DNA of 29,574 bases, from NCBI GenBank assembly GCA_964555935.1, contig CAZKUN010000101.1:1-29574 (forward strand). Reading direction: 5' to 3'. Below the pieces are notes generated by a model, which worked only from the letters and a program-made list of their open reading frames with translations, had not been told where the DNA came from and searched no databases. Position numbers and translations under genes: made by a program. Origin of the DNA: CAZKUN01 sp964555935 (GTDB lineage Bacteria; Armatimonadota; Zipacnadia; Zipacnadales; VGFC01). Shown here one piece after another: positions 15,701 through 22,912 of this stretch (position 1 is the stretch's first letter; every line of letters begins with the position of its first letter).

Positions 15701-17846
15701 CTGGGCGTTCCTCACGCCCGAGCCGCTCGCCGTGTCAATCGGCCCCGACGCGCAGGTCGAGGTCGAAACCCAATCGTGGACCGTGCCGGCGGACCTGGCG
15801 GAGGTCGGGCTTGTCATCTGGCGCGACCCGGGGGTCGATCCGGCGGAAGACAACAACATGCTGGTCTCAACCGCAGCCGACCTCGCCGACGGCTCTTCGA
15901 CGCCGGGCGGGGGCGTGCACCCGCTGCTAGCCGCAAGCGACGTCCCGATCCTGGTGCTGCAGAAGCCCTTCACGCTGACGAAGGGAGCCCTGACCGAGTA
16001 CCTTGTCGAACTGCCTGAGGGCATGATGATGATGTCTCGGAGCGGCGCCACCTTGATGGTCGACGGAGAGATGGTCACGCGATCCGCGATGGTAGTGGGG
16101 CCGGACGGCAAGGCTCGCACGACGCTGCTGTGGACGCCGATGGACGCTGGTGACCACAAGATCGAGGTCATCGTCCCCGGCGTGGCGCAGGCGGCGTATT
16201 CCTCTCAGACAACGATCGGCGGCGCGAGGGCGCTCGGGCAAAGGCTGCCTAGCGTGTTGCGCACCCCCGAGGTGCTCGCGGTCGTCGGCACGACTCGCGA
16301 AGGCGTTGGGGGCGTTCCGGCAGGCATCGACGGCTCCCGACGGATACCCACGTCCGCCGCGCTCTCCACGGCGGTGAAGGTTGCATCCACGGGCGTGGCG
16401 AGACCCGCGCTCACTCCGATTGGGCCGACTGTTCCGACCATCAAGCCTGGCGGCCTCGCAATCAAGCCGGCCGGTGGGACGGGGCGGGCTCCCGGGACCA
16501 GCGCGAGGACAACCGCGCCTCGCGTTCTCACTGCGGCAACCGCGCTCTCGCTGACGCTACCTAGTGGCGTCGTTCTGACGCGAGCGCCTGCTGCGATCCA
16601 GTACCGCGTGGCCTCGACGCGCGCGGAGATTACGTCGCTCAGTTTCCTGCTGGCATATGACAAATCACGACTGAAGGTATCCCGCGTGACCGTGAAGGGC
16701 ACCCCGCTCGCGGCTCTCGGGTGGCAGGTGACGGACTCGGAGACGCGCGATGGAACGTTGATCACGCTTAAGGGTCAGAAGAGCCTCACCGGAAGCGGGC
16801 GGCTCCTAGCGCTAACCATCGCCGGCGCGAAGGGCAAGGCCGTCACCGAGAAGCTGGCATGTGAGAACATCGCGGTCAACGGCAGCCCGGCGACGGTCGT
16901 GGTGACCGGCGGCGAGATCACCACGCGCGCCAGCACGCTGGCAGTTGTTCCGACGACGCCCGTAGTCACGGTCCCGAAGCCGGGAACCGGGGGCCGGATT
17001 ATACTCAGAGAGCCCACAACAACCACGACGGGCCGGACCGGTGTCGGCGTCGTGAAACCGGAGACAACTGGGCGCATCAGGATCGGAGATCGCGCGCCAC
17101 GCGTCACGACGCCGGTGGTCATTCCCGATGCGAAACCCGGTGGCACGGGACGCATCAAGATCGGAGATCGCACCCCACGTGCCACAACGCCGGTGGTCAT
17201 TCCTGATGCAAAGCCGGGCGCCACGGGACGCGTGACGATCGGGGATCGCAAGCCTGGCACCGTGGGACGGGTGACGATCGCCGATCCCAAGCCCACCGCC
17301 ACGGGGCAGGTGACCACCACCACTCCCAAGCCCACCAACTCCGGACGAGTGACAATCGCCAATCCCGGCACCACTGGCCGGGTGACGATCACCAACCCGA
17401 GGGCCACCACGACCGGAGGAGTCAACACTCCGAGGATCGGCACGATTGCATCCGCGCTGTCGTTGACGCTGCCGGCGGGCACTTTGTCAACGAGGGCCAT
17501 ACCGGCGATCCAGTACAGGGTCGGCGCGACTCAAACACCGATCACTTCGGTCAGCTTCGTGCTGGCCTTCGACGCTCGGGCGCTGAAGGTCTCGCCCTTC
17601 TCGGTGAAGGGGACGCCGCTCCAAGCGCTCGGGTGGACAGTTGCCACGGCCAACAAGCGCGACGGACTGCTGGTGACCCTCAAGGGCCAGAAGGCGCTGA
17701 CGGGAACAGGCAAACTCGTCTCGCTGGCCATCGCCAGCACAGCCGGCAACGCGACGAGCGGCAAGCTGGCGCTCAAGTCCACAAAGATCAACGGGAAGGC
17801 TGCGGTCATTGCCGTAACCGGAGGCACGTTCACGACCGCTCGGTGA
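12768..17846 (+). CDS. Giant exported protein: barrel-like domain, four CARDB-like modules, two cohesin-like domains
   Basis: 1692 residues. Signal peptide at 1-25 (MRRITWIMVALAASW...GHA). About 30-425 looks like a glycosidase-type alpha/beta barrel (LVGMQADLWPDHVDG, ILVALTDLHEP, PIYAGFSMDYALL, ILTLDWFPGTYAGG). Four CARDB-like beta modules follow at about 435-548, 570-686, 778-894 and 925-1041, each with a GTLAEGxxVVL-type start; modules 1, 2 and 4 end in EENNSL/EDNDTL/EDNNML. Pure glycine runs of 12 and 14 residues and a Gly/Trp/Ser linker separate them, with a short helical insert (LKQLLNQKKAELAQTVVQLV) between modules 2 and 3. An Ig-like segment lies at about 1061-1139. Two cohesin-like domains (about 1258-1386 and 1561-1692) share SLTLPxGxxxTRA, ITSxSFxLAxD and LKGQKxLTG; a basic Gly/Thr/Arg repeat tract joins them. 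No LPXTG, membrane anchor or S-layer motif was seen at the C-terminus. Likely an extracellular adhesive or scaffold protein; no enzymatic activity can be assigned. Confidence 0.85.
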   Translation: MRRITWIMVALAASWVAARPQLGHAASAGLFPLVGMQADLWPDHVDGAAYPTVDPAFVGGVSDAFSAIYVAQIAGAGCNSLTVEVPVPFDVETTANRLANLCTWAHSQPDGGPMILVALTDLHEPTTDATTPANVASLVAATAQKLRLADETLAQARYESIAGFQVAPGLNVVQARSGAGPATTVFLTQDLRSNIHAAEAGAFGDDFANTPIYAGFSMDYALLTRGSFSGAELAAADLDAAYAEMRTYFDALRVGPSADILTLDWFPGTYAGGTSDDVVTVFGRLAMDYPDDNFLLARTGGSTAFNTAQSQADYCLGLMAGLAAGSGGMPGFLGLSWTRDLDRLPPEAPDAAVGERIGAWSPEQASTKIAEAYRGDSEDVDALWWLGRTDSGLGLASVDDYGAIDDKTASLALRSLVDGGAVVADAGAGPGAADATPNLAVTELALEEGSLAEGEEIVLRATLHNSSPGELPAVLIDFTYLLDGEEEMRWIGEAPISISVPADTPTNVSSPRWVLPADVVDVGIVAWSDDLVEAEEENNSLVASLTELGEGAVGAPLDEAAPVEVVATDADLSVAGISVGGGTLAEGETAYLRADVENAGAGDALGADVYFIYALDGVEEWQYIGEMPQTLDLIAGAQASVDGPDWAIPAGVTHIGAVVWRNDGVDPNEDNDTLITEIADLVGGGVVAADPGGGGGGGGGGGGYSGAVDGFGDVPNALKQLLNQKKAELAQTVVQLVGDYFLGKLGQLLGTGTPSGGGGGWGSGGGGGGGGPAPIPGMANLAVHSIAIDSGTLAAGMDVVLTTRVANISLDTDAPGALVDFSYVTDGAADWEFITAEAIATSVDADGYADVAIPTWTVPDNLAEIGVVVSTATGEDGDDTNNSMLVTAADLAASGIVEVPAPGGGGGGGGGGGGGGDPVAPWGDGPADVAIVSVEVKSGTLAEGQPVVLAAMIANTDPLNGAGDVQVDFSYFIDGAADWAFLTPEPLAVSIGPDAQVEVETQSWTVPADLAEVGLVIWRDPGVDPAEDNNMLVSTAADLADGSSTPGGGVHPLLAASDVPILVLQKPFTLTKGALTEYLVELPEGMMMMSRSGATLMVDGEMVTRSAMVVGPDGKARTTLLWTPMDAGDHKIEVIVPGVAQAAYSSQTTIGGARALGQRLPSVLRTPEVLAVVGTTREGVGGVPAGIDGSRRIPTSAALSTAVKVASTGVARPALTPIGPTVPTIKPGGLAIKPAGGTGRAPGTSARTTAPRVLTAATALSLTLPSGVVLTRAPAAIQYRVASTRAEITSLSFLLAYDKSRLKVSRVTVKGTPLAALGWQVTDSETRDGTLITLKGQKSLTGSGRLLALTIAGAKGKAVTEKLACENIAVNGSPATVVVTGGEITTRASTLAVVPTTPVVTVPKPGTGGRIILREPTTTTTGRTGVGVVKPETTGRIRIGDRAPRVTTPVVIPDAKPGGTGRIKIGDRTPRATTPVVIPDAKPGATGRVTIGDRKPGTVGRVTIADPKPTATGQVTTTTPKPTNSGRVTIANPGTTGRVTITNPRATTTGGVNTPRIGTIASALSLTLPAGTLSTRAIPAIQYRVGATQTPITSVSFVLAFDARALKVSPFSVKGTPLQALGWTVATANKRDGLLVTLKGQKALTGTGKLVSLAIASTAGNATSGKLALKSTKINGKAAVIAVTGGTFTTAR
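17073..17228 (+). repeat. 78-bp tandem duplication inside the cohesin linker
   Basis: Two adjacent 78-bp units (17073-17150 and 17151-17228) start CGCATCA-GATCGGAGATCG and end CACGGGA, differing at only a few bases. Each encodes 26 residues of the form RIxIGDRxPRxTTPVVIPDA plus KPGxTG. Shorter relatives (GRVTIGDR, GRVTIADP, GRVTIANP, GRVTITNP) continue to about 17400, so the linker grew by repeated in-frame duplication. Confidence 0.9.
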
Positions 17847-17882
17847 TCGCCCGAGGCGACCCGTCTGCTTAGATCGTCTCAC

Positions 17883-17912
17883 ACGCGCGCCCCTTTGACA
17901 CGGGGCGCGCGT
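17883..17912 (+). terminator. Intrinsic-type terminator after the cohesin/CARDB gene
   Basis: ACGCGCGCCCC (17883-17893) and GGGGCGCGCGT (17902-17912) form a perfect 11-bp stem with an 8-base loop (TTTGACAC), 36 bases after the stop codon. The trailing sequence TCTGCTGT has only a weak T tract, so termination may be partial or the hairpin may mainly protect the 3' end. It separates the cohesin gene from the operon beginning at 18032. Confidence 0.65.
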
Positions 17913-18031
17913 TCTGCTGTATCCCCCTCATCGACCGCCTCCACGAGGAGCTTCCCTCCATCGGGCGAATAGGTACAGCCGCGACGCGAGCAAGGTGTAT
18001 GCCAACGAGATAATCCACGAGGTGACTCAAC

Positions 18032-18856
18032 ATGCGAGTCTGGGACTGCCATTGCCACCTTCGAGGCGATGAGACGGGCGCGTTCGTGCTGGAGCAATTC
18101 ACGGAGGCGAAGATCGAGCGAGTGAACCTATTCTCGCGGTACGCGGGCCGGGGGCTCGGGCCGGAGGAGACCGTTAGCCAAGCCACGGTTCGAGAGACTG
18201 TCGACCAGATCGCCGAGGTGCAAGCGGCTGACCCCGCGCGCATCTACGGGCTGATCTTCGCGAACCCTCGCGCCGAGGGCATGGTCGAGGAGATCGAGCG
18301 GGGCATCGTCGACAAGGGCCTGCGCGGCGTGAAGATGATTCCCGATCATTGGTCGCCATGCGATGAGTTAGTCTACCCGATCTTCGAGAAGATGGCCGAG
18401 CTGGGCAAGCCCATCCAATTCCACTCGGGGATTCTCTACGGCATGGGCGACAGCTCGCGATTCTGCCGTCCCGTTCTGTATGAGCACCTCGTGAATTTCC
18501 CGAAGGTGCGGTTCTCACTCGCACACATCGGCTGGCCATGGGTGGACGAGTGCATCGCCGTCTTCGGGCGTTTCGGCGCAGCCGCGAACTACGAGAAGTC
18601 GGGCAACCAGATGTGGATCGACACCTGTCGCGGGACGCCCGATGCGTGGCGTGAAGATGCCCTGCGGAAGGCCACCTCATTCTGTGGTGCCGGCCGGCTG
18701 ATGTTCGGCGTGGATGGCTGTCCTGACAACATTGCCGGCTACTCCGGGTCGCACATCGAGAAGGACGTCAAGCTACTCAAAGAGGTGCTCGAGTTGTCGG
18801 ACGAAGACATCGCCACTTACTTCTGGGGGGCGACCGAGAGCTTCTGGGCGGAGTAG
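18032..18856 (+). CDS. Amidohydrolase-2 family (PF04909) metal-dependent hydrolase
   Basis: 274 residues, with GAGGTGA (18019-18025) 6 bases before the ATG. The fold is the amidohydrolase TIM barrel. H7-x-H9 in WDCHCHL, H131 in IQFHSGI, H165 in LAHIGWPW and D228 in GVDGCPDN are the expected metal and catalytic residues. PF04909 members hydrolyse lactones or amides or decarboxylate acids; examples include 2-pyrone-4,6-dicarboxylate lactonase and 4-sulfomuconolactone hydrolase. The exact substrate is not readable. There is no signal peptide, so it should act in the cytosol. It opens a six-gene operon; the next gene starts 3 bases after its stop. A role in opening a sugar lactone from glycan breakdown is an inference from context. 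Confidence 0.9.
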   Translation: MRVWDCHCHLRGDETGAFVLEQFTEAKIERVNLFSRYAGRGLGPEETVSQATVRETVDQIAEVQAADPARIYGLIFANPRAEGMVEEIERGIVDKGLRGVKMIPDHWSPCDELVYPIFEKMAELGKPIQFHSGILYGMGDSSRFCRPVLYEHLVNFPKVRFSLAHIGWPWVDECIAVFGRFGAAANYEKSGNQMWIDTCRGTPDAWREDALRKATSFCGAGRLMFGVDGCPDNIAGYSGSHIEKDVKLLKEVLELSDEDIATYFWGATESFWAE

Positions 18857-18859
18857 CCA

Positions 18860-20107
18860 ATGGACCTCGAGCGAACGGACAGAAGACACGTGATTCAGCG
18901 CGCGGCGATGGCGGGAGCAGGGCTTGTCGCCGGCGGCGCGATGGCGGATGCTCAGGAGGACGAGGCCATGGCGGCGACTTTTCGCGTGGATGACTTCGGC
19001 GCCAAAGCCGATGGAACGACGGACGCCACGCAAGCGGCGCAAGACGCTATTGATGCCGTCGCCAAGGCCGGCGCGGGCCGCGTCCACTTCCCGGCGGGCG
19101 CGTACCGACTGACGAGGAGCCTCGTGCTGCCGGGCGCGATGCGCTGCGACGTTACGGGTGACGGGCAGAGCACTCGCCTGCTGCATGAGAATGAAGAGCC
19201 GGTTCTGCTCTGGCCCGAGGGCTCCGCTTGCCGGGAATCATCCGTGCGGAATCTCAACATTCACTCGACGACAGAGAAGGCGCCCGACGTGCCGGCCATC
19301 GCCGTGCTGGGCGGCGCGGAACGTTCGCTCTTCACGAACATTCTATTCGATGGGCCGACGAGTAGCGGGATCTGGACCGAACGCGTGATCGACACCACGA
19401 CCATCGAGCACTGCCTGTTCTGGGGCGGCGTGGCCGGCACAGGAATCCGCTGCGCGAGGGGCTCGGAGGTGCGGATCATCGGCGGCCGGATCATCGGCGC
19501 GCATGGCGGCAAGGCCGGCACCGGAATCCATCTCACGGAGAACAATGGCGGCGTGCATGTGGTGACGACGGACATCATCGGCCTCGAAACCGGGATGAAG
19601 ATCGGCGAGCCGGGCAACCAGTCGAATCGCGAGATCTTCATCACTCACGCGACGTTCGATGGTTGCGGGACGGGCCTCTGGCAGGTGGATCACTCCTACA
19701 CGAGCATCGCCGGGTGCTGGGCGGCGTCGAGTGACGAAGCGCAGATCCTGGTGGATGAATCGGCGCGTGGCGCGATCCTCGCAATCGCCGGGGGCACGAT
19801 CTTCAACGGGGGCGCGTGGAACCGGCCCGGCGCGCATCACGGGATGGTTGTGCGAGCGGGTTCTTTCACGCTGAGCGGCGTCACCGTGCGCAACAACAAG
19901 GGAATAGGACTCCTCGTCGAGGAAGGCGTGAGGGACTACGCGGTTACCGGCTGCCGAATCGCCGAGAATGGGACGGGCGCCGTGCTGCGGGGCGACAGTT
20001 ACGCGTTCACCGGTAACGTGCTCGCGCGCAATGGCGAGGACTTGGCGGACGAGGGTGGACCGACGAAGGAAGTCGCACACAACGTAATCCGCGCGCAGAC
20101 GGGATGA
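18860..20107 (+). CDS. Exported right-handed beta-helix protein, pectate-lyase superfamily-like
   Basis: 415 residues with a Tat-like leader (TDRRHVIQRAAMAGAGLVAGG, about residues 6-26, then ADAQ). The mature part begins FRVDDFGAKADGTTDATQAA, the classic start of Pectate_lyase_3 (PF12708) beta-helices, followed by GRVHFPAGAYRLTRSLVLPG. Successive coils follow, such as TTIEHCLFWGGVAGTGIRC, EIFITHATFDGCGTGLWQV, FTLSGVTVRNNKGIGLLVEE and YAVTGCRIAENGTGAVLRG. The family includes rhamnogalacturonases, lyases and phage-type depolymerases, so the activity here is undefined. Its ribosome-binding site (GGAG) overlaps the end of the amidohydrolase gene, indicating coupled translation. Confidence 0.88.
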   Translation: MDLERTDRRHVIQRAAMAGAGLVAGGAMADAQEDEAMAATFRVDDFGAKADGTTDATQAAQDAIDAVAKAGAGRVHFPAGAYRLTRSLVLPGAMRCDVTGDGQSTRLLHENEEPVLLWPEGSACRESSVRNLNIHSTTEKAPDVPAIAVLGGAERSLFTNILFDGPTSSGIWTERVIDTTTIEHCLFWGGVAGTGIRCARGSEVRIIGGRIIGAHGGKAGTGIHLTENNGGVHVVTTDIIGLETGMKIGEPGNQSNREIFITHATFDGCGTGLWQVDHSYTSIAGCWAASSDEAQILVDESARGAILAIAGGTIFNGGAWNRPGAHHGMVVRAGSFTLSGVTVRNNKGIGLLVEEGVRDYAVTGCRIAENGTGAVLRGDSYAFTGNVLARNGEDLADEGGPTKEVAHNVIRAQTG

Positions 20108-20121
20108 CAGGGGAACTCGCC

Positions 20122-20952
20122 ATGGGATTCACAAGAGACGAAGTGCTGAGTAGGCTGCGCAATAACATCACCGAGGGTGTGCCGATCATCGGCGGCGGCG
20201 CGGGAACAGGCATCAGCGCCAAGTTCGAGGAGAAGGGCGGCGTCGACCTCATCGTCATCTACAACTCCGGGCGATATCGCATGGCGGGCCGCGGTTCGTT
20301 GGCGGGGCTGATGCCATACGGCGACGCGAACGCCATCGTGATGGAGATGGCCAACGAGGTCCTGACGGTCGTCGAGGACACGCCTGTTCTGGCGGGTGTC
20401 TGCGGGACCGATCCCTTTCGCCAGATGGACAGGTTCCTCGCGGACGTCCTGGCAATTGGCTTCGCCGGCGTGCAGAACTTCCCGACCGTTGGGCTGATCG
20501 ACGGGATGTTCCGTCAGAACCTCGAGGAAACCGGCATGGGCTACGGGCTCGAGGTCGAGATGATCCGTCTCGCGCATGAGATGGACCTCGTGACCACCCC
20601 CTACTGCTTCGTGCCGGACGAAGCGACGATGATGGCCGAGGCGGGCGCGGACATCGTGGTCGCCCATATGGGGCTGACGACGAAGGGCTCCATCGGCGCG
20701 ACCACGGCCGTAACTCTCGAGCAGGCTCCCGCCGCCGTCCAGGAGATCGCCGACGCCGCCAAGGCCGCCAACCCGGACGTCATCGTGCTCTGCCACGGCG
20801 GGCCGATCTCCGAGCCGGAGGACGCGGCTTACGTGCTGCAACGAACCGATGGCGTGCATGGATTCTACGGCGCGTCGAGCATGGAGCGCCTGCCGGTCGA
20901 GACGGCGCTGACCGAACAGATGCGGGCATTCAATGCAGTGAGGTTCGAGTGA
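20122..20952 (+). CDS. PEP-hydrolase-like TIM-barrel protein (PF09370)
   Basis: 276 residues from ATG 20122, preferred because AGGGGA lies about 8 bases upstream and the protein then starts MGFTRDEVLSRLRNNI, like family members. ATG 20104, overlapping the previous stop, is an alternative giving 282 residues. Family signatures are VPIIGGGAGTGISAKFEEKG, DLIVIYNSGRYRMAGRGSLAG, LMPYGDANAIV, VLAGVCGTDPF, VQNFPTVGLIDG and ADIVVAHMGLTTKGSIGA. PF09370 was first described as a TIM-barrel signal-transduction domain and is now annotated as phosphoenolpyruvate-hydrolase-like, related to the PEP mutase/isocitrate lyase type of fold. It has no signal peptide and is presumably cytosolic. Its position between a beta-helix protein and a fucosidase suggests a role in metabolising an acid released from the glycan (inference). 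Confidence 0.9.
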   Translation: MGFTRDEVLSRLRNNITEGVPIIGGGAGTGISAKFEEKGGVDLIVIYNSGRYRMAGRGSLAGLMPYGDANAIVMEMANEVLTVVEDTPVLAGVCGTDPFRQMDRFLADVLAIGFAGVQNFPTVGLIDGMFRQNLEETGMGYGLEVEMIRLAHEMDLVTTPYCFVPDEATMMAEAGADIVVAHMGLTTKGSIGATTAVTLEQAPAAVQEIADAAKAANPDVIVLCHGGPISEPEDAAYVLQRTDGVHGFYGASSMERLPVETALTEQMRAFNAVRFE

Positions 20953-22893
20953 ATGGCGCTCTACGCAACGCTGATGACTGGACTCGGCGCCGCCGTGGCG
21001 GCTGGGCCGCCGGCGCCCTACGGGGTCGTGCCCGCCGAGCGGCATCTGCTCTGGCACGAGATGGAAGTCTACGGGCTGATTCACTTCGGTCCAAACACGT
21101 TCACCGATCAGGAATGGGGCTACGGCGACGTGCCGGCCGAGACCTTCGACCCCAGCAAGTTCGACGCGGAACAGATCGTGGAAACGTGCGCGGACGCCGG
21201 GCTACGCGGCCTGATTCTCGTCTGCAAACACCATGATGGATTCTGCCTCTGGCCGACGAAGACGACGGACTACTCCATCGCCGCCAGCCCCTGGCGCGAC
21301 GGCAAGGGCGACATGGTGCGAGAGTTCGCAGATGCCTGTCGGGAATACGGGCTGAAGTTCGGCACGTATCTCTCGCCATGGGACCGCAACCACGCGGAAT
21401 ACGGCGAGCCCGCCTATGTCGACGCGTACCGCGAACAACTCCGCGAGTTGATGACTGGGTATGGACCGCTGTTTGAGGTGTGGTTTGACGGCGCGAACGG
21501 CGGCGACGGCTATTACGGCGGCGCGCGCGAGACGCGAGGCATCGACCGCACCACCTACTACGGGTGGGAGACGACCTGGGGCATCGTGCGCGAGCTGCAG
21601 CCGAACGCGTGCATGTTCAGCGATGTCGGGCCTGACGTCCGTTGGGTCGGCAACGAAGCGGGACACGCGGGCGATCCATGCTGGGCCACGTACACGCCAC
21701 GCGGTCGCGACGGCGCTGAGGCCTGCCCTGGCCAGACGCAATACCACGAGGGTGAGAACGGTCATCGTGATAGTGAGTTTTGGCTCCCCGCTGAAGTTGA
21801 TGTCCCGCTCAGGCCGGGGTGGTTCTACCACGCTTCCCACGACGGTCGAACGCGCGCGCCGGAGAACCTGCTACAGCTTTACATGCAGTCGGTTGGCAGA
21901 GGTGCGTCGCTGAATCTCGGCCTCGCGCCCGATCGGCGCGGCCTTCTTGAGGCAGGCGATGTGGAATCGCTCCGCGCGTTTGGCGCTATCCTCCGCGAGA
22001 CATTCGGCATCAACCTCGCGGAGGGCGCGCGCGCATCTGCATCCTCAGAGCGAGGCAAGGACTTCGACGCATCGAACGTGCTGAACCGCGAGAGCGGCGC
22101 TTACTGGTGCGCCGAGGATGGAGCCACCCACGCTCAGATCACGCTGCGCCTGCCGGAAGTGACCACATTCGACGTGGTGAGCATCCGCGAGCACCTGCCT
22201 CTTGGTCAGCGCGTCGATGATTGGGCGCTGGATCGTTACGACGACGGTCGGTGGGTGCAATTCGCAGATGGTACCGCCATCGGCGCGCGATGTCTATGGC
22301 ACGGACCTGTGCAGACGACGGATCGCGTCAGGCTCCGCATTTTCAGCGCGTCCGCCTGCCCGGCGATCTCCGAAGTCGCGTTGCATCGCCTGCCGGAGAA
22401 TGTCTTCCTCCCACTTGACCCCAGTGACTACAGCCGCGGGTACACTTCCGACATAGCCAAAGACGGTTGGCGCATCCATGGCGTCAGCGACGAGGACCCC
22501 AATAACCCCGCCCGGCAGGCAATCGACGGGCGCGAGGACACTATCTGGGCCTCCGATTGGCAAGGGGACGTGCCGCAGCCACATTCGCTCAGCGTCGATC
22601 TTGGCGCAGACGTCGCGCTGACTGGGTTCACCCTCCTACCCCGGCCACCAGTCTGCATGGACAGCGTGATGCTCGAGTACGAGTTCCACGTGAGCGCAGA
22701 CGGACGGACCTGGGGAGAACCTGTCGCCAAGGGCACCTTCGAGAACCTTGAGAATAACCCGGTCGAGCAGACCGTGTGGTTCGATGAGCCCGCGAGCGGG
22801 CGCTATATCAGGATCACATCGCTGCGGGCGCTGGGTGACCAGCCATCGGCATCGCTCGCGGAACTGGGCGTGCTCACGCGCCCGAAGCCCTAA
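20953..22893 (+). CDS. GH29 alpha-L-fucosidase with two F5/8-type C modules
   Basis: 646 residues; the ATG directly abuts the previous stop codon. Residues about 30-350 form the GH29 catalytic domain: LIHFGPNTFTDQEWG, LRGLILVCKHHDGFCLWPT, YGLKFGTYLSPWDRN, then FEVWFDGANGG, whose D179 is the expected nucleophile. The domain ends with LNLGLAPDRRGLL, a conserved GH29 segment. Residues about 353-482 and 499-643 are two discoidin/F5-8-type C (CBM32-like) modules, as in INLAEGARASASSERG and AIDGREDTIWASDW. The reaction is release of alpha-linked L-fucose with retention of configuration. The acid/base residue was not pinpointed. The N-terminus (about residues 4-17) is hydrophobic but lacks a basic start, so export is possible, not certain. 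Context supports a fucosylated substrate. Confidence 0.92.
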   Translation: MALYATLMTGLGAAVAAGPPAPYGVVPAERHLLWHEMEVYGLIHFGPNTFTDQEWGYGDVPAETFDPSKFDAEQIVETCADAGLRGLILVCKHHDGFCLWPTKTTDYSIAASPWRDGKGDMVREFADACREYGLKFGTYLSPWDRNHAEYGEPAYVDAYREQLRELMTGYGPLFEVWFDGANGGDGYYGGARETRGIDRTTYYGWETTWGIVRELQPNACMFSDVGPDVRWVGNEAGHAGDPCWATYTPRGRDGAEACPGQTQYHEGENGHRDSEFWLPAEVDVPLRPGWFYHASHDGRTRAPENLLQLYMQSVGRGASLNLGLAPDRRGLLEAGDVESLRAFGAILRETFGINLAEGARASASSERGKDFDASNVLNRESGAYWCAEDGATHAQITLRLPEVTTFDVVSIREHLPLGQRVDDWALDRYDDGRWVQFADGTAIGARCLWHGPVQTTDRVRLRIFSASACPAISEVALHRLPENVFLPLDPSDYSRGYTSDIAKDGWRIHGVSDEDPNNPARQAIDGREDTIWASDWQGDVPQPHSLSVDLGADVALTGFTLLPRPPVCMDSVMLEYEFHVSADGRTWGEPVAKGTFENLENNPVEQTVWFDEPASGRYIRITSLRALGDQPSASLAELGVLTRPKP

Positions 22894-22912
22894 CCACAGC
22901 TAGGAGAGACAG

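Noticed and set aside
19999..21084. Long open frame (361 codons) on the minus strand
   Set aside because: It is antisense to the PF09370 gene, which has clear family signatures.
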